From Pseudoglutamicibacter albus (GTDB lineage: Bacteria; Actinomycetota; Actinomycetes; Actinomycetales; Micrococcaceae): a DNA stretch of 64,000 nt. The notes beneath the pieces are model-generated. The model saw only the letters and a program-made list of their open reading frames with translations. It searched no databases and was not told where the DNA came from. The stretch covers positions 1,736,001-1,800,000 of the forward strand of contig NZ_JAVDXX010000001.1 of assembly GCF_031458175.1 (NCBI RefSeq), read 5' to 3'. Below, one piece after another: positions 8,782-16,297 of the stretch (position 1 is its first letter; each line of letters begins with the position of its first letter). Position numbers and translations under genes: made by a program.

Positions 8782-9341
8782 TCCTCGCCCTCGACGGCCG
8801 CTCAGGGACAGGGAAAACACACCTGAGCTTGCGGTTGGCCGAATGGGCCCGGGACGCAGGGCTACACGGCGAGCGCCATAGCGTCGATGTGCTCCACCTC
8901 GACGAGCTCTACCCCGGCTGGGACGGCCTCGCCGCAGGCCTTGAAACCTACACGCAACAGGTCCTGCCCGCTCTCGTGCGCGACGGCAAGGCGATCTGGA
9001 CACCCTGGAACTGGCACACCTCACGCCACGGTGCGCCCCGCACACTCGGGCCCGCGGACATCATCATCGTCGAAGGGGTCGGCGCCGGACACCCCGCCGC
9101 ACGCCCCTTCCTCGCCGGAACACTCACACTCATGCTTGAGACCGCTGCCCGCAAAGAACGCGCACTCGCCCGCGACGGCGCAACCTACGCGCCCTACTGG
9201 GACACCTGGGCCGCTCAAGAAGAACAGCTACCCGCCGCAAGCGACGGCCCCAACGACATCAGCATCAGCGTCGATAACGGGAACGGCGACGTGCTCACCC
9301 AGGCCCGCACCTGGCTCACCGCGCTTACTGCACTCAGCTAA
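8757..9341 (+). CDS. Uridine-kinase-like P-loop NTPase
   Basis: A 194-residue protein with a Walker A motif at residues 14-21 (GRSGTGKT). It also has an aspartate-rich segment (VLHLDELYPGWDGL, about 44-57) and a Walker-B-like strand ending in glutamate (DIIIVEGVGAG). These are the layout of the uridine kinase / phosphoribulokinase superfamily, but the substrate-binding parts are too diverged to name a substrate. Translation is probably coupled to the phosphatase gene, since the start lies inside its 3' end. It could be a small-molecule kinase that acts with the phosphatase; that pairing is inference. Confidence 0.8.
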   Translation: MGTRSKPLILALDGRSGTGKTHLSLRLAEWARDAGLHGERHSVDVLHLDELYPGWDGLAAGLETYTQQVLPALVRDGKAIWTPWNWHTSRHGAPRTLGPADIIIVEGVGAGHPAARPFLAGTLTLMLETAARKERALARDGATYAPYWDTWAAQEEQLPAASDGPNDISISVDNGNGDVLTQARTWLTALTALS

Positions 9342-9349
9342 CCAGCGCG

Positions 9350-10828
9350 CTACTGCACGACCGCAGTGAGGCGCGCTACGTTATCCAGCCAGCGTTCGAT
9401 GCGTGAACGTGAAGCCCACGCTTCTTTCGTGAGTAGCTCCGATTCGGCTTTATACGAATCCATGATCTCGTTGAGAGAGGCCACACATTCACTGCCCAGC
9501 GTCAACACGGTGATCTCGTTGTTGAGACTGAAGGAGCGCATGTCCATGTTGGAGGAACCGAACACACCCACCGTGTCATCGACCGTGACGCACTTGGAGT
9601 GCAGGACATCCGGTGACGGGTACCGGTAAATCTCCACGCCCGCCTCCAACAGGGTGTCGTAGTAGGACTGTTGCGCGTGGTTGGTGATCTTGTTATCGCC
9701 CTCGCGGCACAGATACAGTTCCACATCCACCCCGGCTTGCGCGGCAGTCGTCAACGCATATAGCAACGAATCGTCCGGAACCAGGTATGGGGTCGTGATG
9801 CGCACCTGCCGTCTGGCGTTATAGATGAGCGTGTTGAACATGCGCAGATTGTTCTCCTGCGGATAGCCCGGCCCAGAAGGGATCATCTGCGCGAGCGTGT
9901 CCGCGGGGCGGTCGTGTTCGGCGAACTGGAGCTGATCGAACACTTTCTTACCGGATTCGAGATACCAGTCTGTAGCAAAGATGAGGTCGAGGTGGTCCAC
10001 CATCGGGCCTTCGATGCGGGCCATCATGTCGATCCATTCGCGCCCCTTGCGGTGCGCGGAACGGCGCAGGTAACTTGGTTCGATCAGGTTGATCGAACCG
10101 GTCATGCCCACCCGGCCATCGACCACCAGGATCTTGCGGTGGTTACGTAGGTCCGGGCGGCGCCAACGCCACTTAGACGGCGCGATAGGCAGCATGCGGT
10201 ACCACTCGACGCCCGCTTCCGTGAGGCGTTTCTTCATCTTCCGATAGCCAGGCAAACGCCAGCTGCCGATCTGGTCGAAGAGGAAACGCACCTTGACCCC
10301 ACGAGCAGCAGCCCTCTCGAGCGCTTTGAACACCGGCTCCGTGTATTCCTGGTCAACACCGGCGATATAGAACTCGACGTGCACGTAGTCGTTGGCGGAG
10401 TCGATGTCCTCGGCCATCGTCTTCAGGATGTTCTTATAGTCGGCGTCGAAGCGGAAACGGTTACCACCAGCCAGGGGGTAGCCGGTCAGGTTCTGGTTGA
10501 GTTCGGAAACACTCGTGACCCAGCGCGGGAAATGGCCGGGAACTCTATCGAGCGGGTCCGGTCCGACCGCCGTCATGATCTCCCGGTTGACGGCCTCTTG
10601 GCGTTCACGCCTCGGCCTGTTGAGCCGGTGGGAGCCGAACAACAAGAAAATAATCAGGCCGACGTAGGGCAACAGGAAGATCGCAAGCAGCCACGCCATC
10701 GCGGTGGTGGGGCGGCGGCCACCAGGCACAATACCGAGCATCGCGATACGGATCAGCAAGTCCACCGTGAGCAACGTGTACGTGAGCCACTCAGGCCAAT
10801 TCGCTGGCAAAAGCCAGATATCGCCCAT
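9350..10828 (-). CDS. cls: Cardiolipin synthase (phospholipase D type)
   Basis: The enzyme joins two phosphatidylglycerols to give cardiolipin and glycerol, at the membrane. The 492-residue protein has two N-terminal membrane helices (about residues 12-60). Two HKD motifs follow: HRKILVVD near residue 226 and HSKCVTVD near residue 408, each followed by the G(S/T)xN element (MTGSIN, FGSSNMD). This is the bacterial Cls architecture and length. The ATG at 10828 has a GAGAGGA site. It is convergent with the kinase gene and divergent from the next gene. Confidence 0.94.
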   Translation of the reverse strand: MGDIWLLPANWPEWLTYTLLTVDLLIRIAMLGIVPGGRRPTTAMAWLLAIFLLPYVGLIIFLLFGSHRLNRPRRERQEAVNREIMTAVGPDPLDRVPGHFPRWVTSVSELNQNLTGYPLAGGNRFRFDADYKNILKTMAEDIDSANDYVHVEFYIAGVDQEYTEPVFKALERAAARGVKVRFLFDQIGSWRLPGYRKMKKRLTEAGVEWYRMLPIAPSKWRWRRPDLRNHRKILVVDGRVGMTGSINLIEPSYLRRSAHRKGREWIDMMARIEGPMVDHLDLIFATDWYLESGKKVFDQLQFAEHDRPADTLAQMIPSGPGYPQENNLRMFNTLIYNARRQVRITTPYLVPDDSLLYALTTAAQAGVDVELYLCREGDNKITNHAQQSYYDTLLEAGVEIYRYPSPDVLHSKCVTVDDTVGVFGSSNMDMRSFSLNNEITVLTLGSECVASLNEIMDSYKAESELLTKEAWASRSRIERWLDNVARLTAVVQ

Positions 10829-10990
10829 CCGGGAGTCCTCTCGCGTTCGTTCCCTGTCGTCGCCGCATCAACCGGCCCGCATGTGAGCCGCCTCAATAAA
10901 TACCGATACGTGTAACTCTATCTGTGAACGCGCTGTACACCGGTACGCTGAGACAATAATCCTTTGTGGCGGCCTACACGCGGAGGTCTC

Positions 10991-11998
10991 ATGAGCCAGC
11001 AGAAGAAGCCGAATTCGATGGTCGCGGTGTGGATCGAACCCTGTACAGTAGCTGCGCCAGGGCGAGCAGCCTCCGATGCGCCGGCGGCTGTTGATGCGGG
11101 CGCGGGTTGGTCTGTTCGTTGCGTTGATCCTGCGGCGGGCTGGCTGCGGCTTGACGATGCGGGCGTGACCCGCGGTGACGGCGTATTCGAGACATTGCTG
11201 TACCGGCGCGGCAGGATCCGGTCTGTGATCGAACATTTGGCGCGGATGGAGCGCTCGGCAGCGGCGCTTGCTCTCGAGATTCCGCCGGCCGCAGTGTGGG
11301 AGCACGCAATCGCGCTGGGCCTGGATGCGTTCTTAGGTCAGGATGCGGATGGCGAACCCGAGGCGTCCATCCGTTGCGTCGCAACCCGCGGAGCTCCTGG
11401 CACAGGCCCCGCGTGCTTTGTGACTCTCTCCCCCGTCCCTGCGAGGGATCCGGACCCGAAACCGATCAAGGTTCTGACCCTTGATCGCGGATACGATTCG
11501 GGCGCGGCACAGCGCGCCCCGTGGCTGTTGTTGGGCGCTAAGACACTCTCTTATGCGGTCAATGTTGCCGCGTTGACGTACGCGAAGAAGCACGGCGCCG
11601 ATGACGCGATCTTCGTGACCAGCGACGGTCTCGTCCTCGACGGCTTGACCGCCTCCGTGGTCGCCTCGTATCGCACCGACAACAGCAACGCTGGCCACAC
11701 CATCGGCGGCAGCGGCAACAGCAACGATGGGGGCTCCGTAGTTCTCCGTACACCGAGCGTCGAGGCTGGTGGCCTCGCTGGCACAACGGTCGCGGCGGTT
11801 TCTGAGGCCGCCCGCGCCCTCGACTGGGAGGTCGAGGCGGTTCCGATGCGGCCTGCCGACCTGCTCACGGCGGATGCGTTGTGGCTTGCGAGCTCGGTCA
11901 AGATGCTACGCCCGGTCTCGCATGTGGATGGGGTTGAAGTCGGTGTGGATGCGCAATTACATCGGATTCTTTCCCACGCGCTCGAACAAACGCTGTAG
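10991..11998 (+). CDS. pabC: Class IV aminotransferase, aminodeoxychorismate lyase-like
   Basis: Fold-type IV PLP enzymes include 4-amino-4-deoxychorismate lyase (folate synthesis) and branched-chain/D-amino acid aminotransferases. The 335-residue protein has the early arginine-rich DGVFETLLYRRGRI segment typical of PabC. The PLP lysine lies in LLLGAKTLSYAVN, about residue 183, followed by ADDAIFVTSDG. A glycine/serine-rich insertion near residues 225-255 interrupts the C-terminal domain. The ATG at 10991 has a GGAGG site 4 bases ahead; a start 27 bases upstream is less likely. The PabC name is the best fit, but substrate assignment within class IV is uncertain. Confidence 0.75.
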   Translation: MSQQKKPNSMVAVWIEPCTVAAPGRAASDAPAAVDAGAGWSVRCVDPAAGWLRLDDAGVTRGDGVFETLLYRRGRIRSVIEHLARMERSAAALALEIPPAAVWEHAIALGLDAFLGQDADGEPEASIRCVATRGAPGTGPACFVTLSPVPARDPDPKPIKVLTLDRGYDSGAAQRAPWLLLGAKTLSYAVNVAALTYAKKHGADDAIFVTSDGLVLDGLTASVVASYRTDNSNAGHTIGGSGNSNDGGSVVLRTPSVEAGGLAGTTVAAVSEAARALDWEVEAVPMRPADLLTADALWLASSVKMLRPVSHVDGVEVGVDAQLHRILSHALEQTL

Positions 11999-12008
11999 TG
12001 TGGAACCC

Positions 12009-12278
12009 GTGAATGCTTTGAACAAGATTTTCGCGTCCATCTTTTCGCTCGTTGCGGGAATCGTGGGTTCCCGTGTTCTGGAGAACGTATGGGCCCAGGT
12101 CACTGGTGCCGACGCTCCAACGAAGAAGAACAAGGAAGCCCGCGAAGAAGCCTCCGCTACCCGCGTTGCCCTGTTTGCGGCGATCTCCGCTGGCATGATG
12201 GCTTTGATCCAGACCTCGATCGAGCAGGGCTCTAAGAAGGCCGCCAAGCGCTCTAAAGACAACCCGGAAGAAATCTAA
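12009..12278 (+). CDS. DUF4235 small membrane-associated protein
   Basis: An 89-residue protein starting at GTG 12009 (VNALNKIFASIF). It has two short hydrophobic helices (SIFSLVAGIVGSRVLENVW and VALFAAISAGMMALIQ) and a lysine-rich tail. The layout and the conserved tryptophan-rich first helix match DUF4235, a family of unknown function common in actinobacteria. It starts 10 bases after the preceding stop and ends 18 bases before a strong terminator, so it is probably cotranscribed with the class IV aminotransferase gene. Confidence 0.7.
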   Translation: MNALNKIFASIFSLVAGIVGSRVLENVWAQVTGADAPTKKNKEAREEASATRVALFAAISAGMMALIQTSIEQGSKKAAKRSKDNPEEI

Positions 12279-12296
12279 ACCCTCCCGGACAAAGAT

Positions 12297-12352
12297 GCAC
12301 TGCTCCCCATGAGTTGGGCTGTTGACACAGCCCAACTCATGGGGAGCAGTGC
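12297..12352. terminator. Terminator with 26-bp perfect stem
   Basis: Bases 12297-12322 are perfectly complementary to 12327-12352 around a TGAC loop. It ends the rightward aminotransferase-DUF4235 unit. No clear U-run follows. Between 12353 and 12509 I see no gene, only the 3' side of the mrp operon. Confidence 0.8.
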
Positions 12353-12509
12353 TCGTATCAGCGAAACCGCCGAGGCCCCAATACGTGTACGGAACGCCTA
12401 ATTCGTCAGCAGTGACATCGACGCGAGGCCACTCAATATTGCTCTAGCGCTGTCAGTTGTGGCGGTCATATCCGCCTCGTGATCACTGCTCAACTCACTG
12501 ATCACTGCC

Positions 12510-12941
12510 CTAGTGATGGCCGTCGACTTCCGCCTGGACAGCCGTCGGGTGATGCAACGCTTCACCTCGCGGCGTGCGGTGGTCTTCCGCGTCCTCGGCG
12601 GCCTTCACCACGGCCTCAAGGTCGTCCTCGATCAGCGTCGCCCGCTTCAGATGCTTAGAACGGTACGCGGCACGCCCCACCATGTGAGCCGAGACCGGGT
12701 TGGTCAGAAGCATCATGAGCCAGATCAACGCCAAAACCGGGATCCACTGCCACACCGTGGTCTTGATCGCTACCGCAAGCAGCATCATCAACAGCCCCAA
12801 AACCTGCGGTTTAGCCGCCGAGTGCATACGGGACAGCACGTCAGGGAACGTGAGCATACCGATCGCCGCAGACAAGCTCATGAGGCTACCGCCGATCATC
12901 AAGACCGCGGCGACGATGTCCCAAAACAGCATCCAGTTCAC
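12510..12941 (-). CDS. mrpG: Na+/H+ antiporter subunit G (MrpG/MnhG)
   Basis: MrpG is a small integral membrane subunit of the multi-subunit Mrp cation/proton antiporter. The 143-residue protein has three membrane helices in the first ~95 residues (conserved LSAAIGMLTFPDVLSRMHSAAKPQ and TNPVSAHMVGRAAY). The last ~45 residues are an acidic, histidine-rich tail. It is the last gene of mrpA-C-D-E-F-G and overlaps mrpF by 4 bases. Confidence 0.93.
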   Translation of the reverse strand: MNWMLFWDIVAAVLMIGGSLMSLSAAIGMLTFPDVLSRMHSAAKPQVLGLLMMLLAVAIKTTVWQWIPVLALIWLMMLLTNPVSAHMVGRAAYRSKHLKRATLIEDDLEAVVKAAEDAEDHRTPRGEALHHPTAVQAEVDGHH

Positions 12942-13333
12942 GCCGAATCACCCCGCTCAGCCGGCGCCTGCGCTGCCGGAGCCTGCGCTGCGCCCGGCGT
13001 CGCGTCCCCGGCGGCGTCCGTGCCCGTTCCTTCAACGGGCATCTGAGTCGCAGCAGAAGAGGCCGTGACGCGGGCGACCGTCACCGAACCTAAGAAGCCG
13101 ATCACCGATGCCAAGAAGACCATCGGCAACGAAGAGAAATCACTCGATACTGCCATCCAAATCAACAGGCCGCACGAGATAATCACCAGCAAAACATCCG
13201 AGGCGATAATCCGGTCCAGAAGCGAAGGCCCCCGCACAATACGCACCACCGTCAAGATGGCGGCCAAACCCAATATGACCGCAGCCACCATCGCGGCCCA
13301 GCCGAACCAACCGTATTCAGTCCACCACATCAT
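12938..13333 (-). CDS. mrpF: Na+/H+ antiporter subunit F (MrpF/MnhF)
   Basis: A 131-residue three-helix membrane subunit with the family core VRIVRGPSLLDRIIASDVLLV near residue 30 and a strand of small residues before the third helix. The C-terminal ~35 residues are an alanine/proline-rich tail (AAQAPAAQAPAERG). It overlaps mrpE and mrpG by 4 bases each, which indicates translational coupling in the antiporter operon. Confidence 0.93.
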   Translation of the reverse strand: MMWWTEYGWFGWAAMVAAVILGLAAILTVVRIVRGPSLLDRIIASDVLLVIISCGLLIWMAVSSDFSSLPMVFLASVIGFLGSVTVARVTASSAATQMPVEGTGTDAAGDATPGAAQAPAAQAPAERGDSA

Positions 13334-13983
13334 CGGGCGTCACCTCCCTTACCGCGCTGAGCATCGACTGCTACATCCACCGAATGCCAGCCATCAGCTT
13401 CACGACGCGCAGCGACCAGCTCACGCGCCACACGTAGCTCCTCTTTACGCAACAGATCCAGCTCCGCGCGCGAACCCATCACATAGATCAGCCGTCGCTC
13501 GATCTCCAGGACATCGGCCCGGAACCTGTTCGCGTCTTCCGTGTTCCTGATCCCCAAAACATGCAGGTACAGCGTCCCGTGGCGGCGATCAACATCCACC
13601 ACGAGTGAGCCCGGGATCAGCGAAGCCACATGTCCCACCGCGGTCATCAGCAAGTCGTCACGGGTACGCAACGGAACCTCAACCACGGCGTTCGTGACGT
13701 CCTTGCCCTGCCTCCAGGAAACCCACGTGACCTGGAGCGAACCAGAGACAATCTGTCCCACAAACCAGCCGAGGAACGCTAACCCACGCACCGGCGAGAA
13801 ACGGCCCGAAAGCACCACCGGCGGCAAACGGAAAACCCGGACGATCAGCAGCGAGAGCGCCAACCCGAACAGTATGTTCGCCAACGCGAAGGACTGCCAC
13901 AGGATGCACCACAGCACCACGAGCCACACCAGCAGGGGTAGCTCGACCAGCAGGCGGCGCGTCATTTTCCCGAAACGCTTCAC
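13330..13983 (-). CDS. mrpE: Na+/H+ antiporter subunit E (MrpE/MnhE)
   Basis: A 217-residue subunit with N-terminal membrane helices (WLVVLWCILWQSFALANILFG). The conserved cytoplasmic core has VASLIPGSLVVDVDRRHGTLYLHVL, the MrpE signature. The C-terminus is charged and longer than the usual ~160-residue form. Its ATG overlaps the mrpD stop by 4 bases. Confidence 0.93.
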   Translation of the reverse strand: MKRFGKMTRRLLVELPLLVWLVVLWCILWQSFALANILFGLALSLLIVRVFRLPPVVLSGRFSPVRGLAFLGWFVGQIVSGSLQVTWVSWRQGKDVTNAVVEVPLRTRDDLLMTAVGHVASLIPGSLVVDVDRRHGTLYLHVLGIRNTEDANRFRADVLEIERRLIYVMGSRAELDLLRKEELRVARELVAARREADGWHSVDVAVDAQRGKGGDAR

Positions 13984-15710
13984 TTGCCTGCACCACCTTC
14001 ACTGGATCGGTTGGCTTCACCGGACGGGTTCTCCAGCGTGCGCCGTTCACCATCTGTTGGGCCGCCGCGTTCCGGTTCGGCGCGATTCGAGGCCTCGTAC
14101 ACGGCCACGCGGTACTCCTTGCCCTCGAGCATCGCGGCTGATGCTTTATCAGTCAGCTGGAACAGTGGGCCCGCGAAGATCGTCAAAGACAACGATGCGC
14201 ACACCAGCGCCGCTGTAGAACCGACCATGATGCCTGGCAGGACCTTGACATCGCCGCGGTCTGAATAACGCGAATCCGGGAACTGGGCTACCGCCTCGTA
14301 GGTGCGTACGCGGCGGAACTTCTTGTTCATCGCCTCAAGCAGCATCGGGTCCGCGTCCTCAGCGTCCTCAGCACGCCGCCAGAACGCACGGTTCCATACG
14401 CGAGCCACCGCGACCAGCGTCAGCAAGCTCGTCAGCAGCGAGGCAGCGATGTTGACCCACGCCATCGCCGTACCGTCCTCGACACCACCGATGACCAAGC
14501 CGACCTTGCCGATGAAGCCTGAGAACGGCGGGATACCGGCTAGGTTCATGGCTGGGATGAAATATAGGACCGCCAAGAACGGAGCGAGCTTAGCGAGCGA
14601 ACCCAGCCTCTCGATGTTCGAGGTGCCGCCGCGCCGCTCAATCAACCCCACGACCATGAACAGCGAGGTCTGAACCAAAATATGGTGCGCCACATAATAG
14701 ATTGCCGCCGCATAGCCGGTTTGTGTGCCCAGCGCGATACCGAAAACCATGTAGCCGATGTGGCTGGTGAGCGTAAACGAAAGCATACGTTTGATCTCGG
14801 TCTGGACCAGCGCACCCAGAATTCCGACGATCATCGTCAGCACCGCGACCCACATCAGAAGAGCCGAAAGATCGTTGTCCCGGAACAGCAGCGTCTCGGT
14901 ACGCACAATCGCGTACACGCCCACCTTGGTGAGCAAGCCCGCGAACACCGCCGTGACCGGCGCCGGAGCGGTCGGATACGAGTCCGGCAGCCAGAAACTC
15001 AGCGGGAACACCGCCGCCTTGACACCGAACGCGATCAAAACCATCAGATGCAGCAACGTTTGGGTTGTCGGACCGAGCTGAGCGATCTTATCCGAAACAT
15101 CCGCCATCGAAACCGTGCCCGTCGCGGCATAGATCACGCCGATCGAAATCAGGAACAGCATCGAAGACACAACCGAAACAACAACATAGGTTGTACCGGC
15201 GCGGACACGCTCAGCGGAACCACCCAGCGTGATCAACACGTAGGAGGCTGTCAGGAAGATCTCGAAACCCACATACAGGTTGAACAAGTCACCGGCGACA
15301 AACGCGTTAGAGACGCCCGCGACCAAGAACATGTAGGTCGGGTAGAAAACCGAGATCGGGCCATCACCGTTCTGGTCCGTATAGCCCTGTCCCGTCGCAT
15401 AAATCAGCACCGCAAGCGAAACCACATTCGAGACCACCAGCATCAAGGCCGCGAACTCGTCCACCACCAGCGTGATGCCAAACGGTGGAGCCCAGCCACC
15501 CATCGTGACCGCGGCAGCACCCAACGAATAAGACCGCAACAGCAACACGAAACCGATCAGCAACGCAAGCGACAGCGTTGTGATCGAAACCAACCGTTGA
15601 GCACGCGGGGAACGCTGGAACACGAACGTCAACGCCGCGCCCAGGATCGGCAGCACAACCACCAGCGGAGTCAGCGAAACAACATCGAAAGGCAACGCTT
15701 CCCAATTCAT
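13980..15710 (-). CDS. mrpD: Na+/H+ antiporter subunit D (MrpD/MnhD)
   Basis: MrpD is homologous to NuoN/NuoM of complex I and carries one of the ion paths. The 576-residue protein has about 14 membrane helices. It includes the conserved FNLYVGFEIFLTASYVLI segment with its key glutamate and the lysine-containing segment GVKAAVFPLSFWLPDSYPTAP. A ~90-residue polar C-terminal extension rich in charged residues lies beyond the last helix. It shares one base with the mrpC stop. Confidence 0.95.
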   Translation of the reverse strand: MNWEALPFDVVSLTPLVVVLPILGAALTFVFQRSPRAQRLVSITTLSLALLIGFVLLLRSYSLGAAAVTMGGWAPPFGITLVVDEFAALMLVVSNVVSLAVLIYATGQGYTDQNGDGPISVFYPTYMFLVAGVSNAFVAGDLFNLYVGFEIFLTASYVLITLGGSAERVRAGTTYVVVSVVSSMLFLISIGVIYAATGTVSMADVSDKIAQLGPTTQTLLHLMVLIAFGVKAAVFPLSFWLPDSYPTAPAPVTAVFAGLLTKVGVYAIVRTETLLFRDNDLSALLMWVAVLTMIVGILGALVQTEIKRMLSFTLTSHIGYMVFGIALGTQTGYAAAIYYVAHHILVQTSLFMVVGLIERRGGTSNIERLGSLAKLAPFLAVLYFIPAMNLAGIPPFSGFIGKVGLVIGGVEDGTAMAWVNIAASLLTSLLTLVAVARVWNRAFWRRAEDAEDADPMLLEAMNKKFRRVRTYEAVAQFPDSRYSDRGDVKVLPGIMVGSTAALVCASLSLTIFAGPLFQLTDKASAAMLEGKEYRVAVYEASNRAEPERGGPTDGERRTLENPSGEANRSSEGGAGK

Positions 15711-16297
15711 CAGCGCTCACCCTTCTCTTGCTCTTCGCGTTCAGCTTCCCGCGCCTTCTCGGTCATGTATTCATCAACAACCCTGCGCGCCTCCGCACGT
15801 GTCCGCGCAGCCTGCGCCGGTGTGCAGTTCTCAGGGTCCTCACCCAGGCCGCCATCGTCATCGGAATCAACTTCATCCTGGGTCGCGAACTCCGAATCCT
15901 CAACGGGCATCTCGCCGTCCTCTTCAGGGTCGTGCACAATGCCTTCCTGCGAAACGCGCACGTCTTCGGCGTCGGCCTGGATCTCATCGGCACGCGAAAG
16001 CCACCACGAACGGTAGATCAAGCCCAGCAAGAAAGCCGTGACGGCGAAGGAAATCACGATCGCGGTGAGGATCATCGCTTGCGGGAGTGGATCCGAATAA
16101 TCCTCCGCAGGCACTTCCCCACCTACCAGCGGGGCCAAGCCTCCCGGCCCGCCGGCCGTCAGAATCAAAACATTGACGCCATTGCCCAACAAGAGCGTGC
16201 CCAACAAAACCCGGGTCAGGGTGCGCTCAAGCATCAGATAGATGCCCGCGGAGACCAACACCGCGACCATCAACAGCATCGTCACATCGATCGTCAT
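15710..16297 (-). CDS. mrpC: Na+/H+ antiporter subunit C (MrpC/MnhC)
   Basis: MrpC is the NuoK-like three-helix subunit. The 195-residue protein has the core helices in the first ~115 residues (TRVLLGTLLLGNGVNVLILTAGG; QAMILTAIVISFAVTAFLL). It continues with an ~80-residue acidic tail (EDVRVSQEGIVHDPEEDGE onward), while the usual length is about 115. The tail is predicted cytoplasmic and has no recognised domain. It overlaps mrpA by 4 bases. Confidence 0.93.
   Translation of the reverse strand: MTIDVTMLLMVAVLVSAGIYLMLERTLTRVLLGTLLLGNGVNVLILTAGGPGGLAPLVGGEVPAEDYSDPLPQAMILTAIVISFAVTAFLLGLIYRSWWLSRADEIQADAEDVRVSQEGIVHDPEEDGEMPVEDSEFATQDEVDSDDDGGLGEDPENCTPAQAARTRAEARRVVDEYMTEKAREAEREEQEKGER

Noticed and set aside
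14682-16016. 444-codon open frame on the plus strand
   Set aside because: Antisense to mrpD and mrpC; arginine/glutamine/histidine-rich shadow with no ribosome site.
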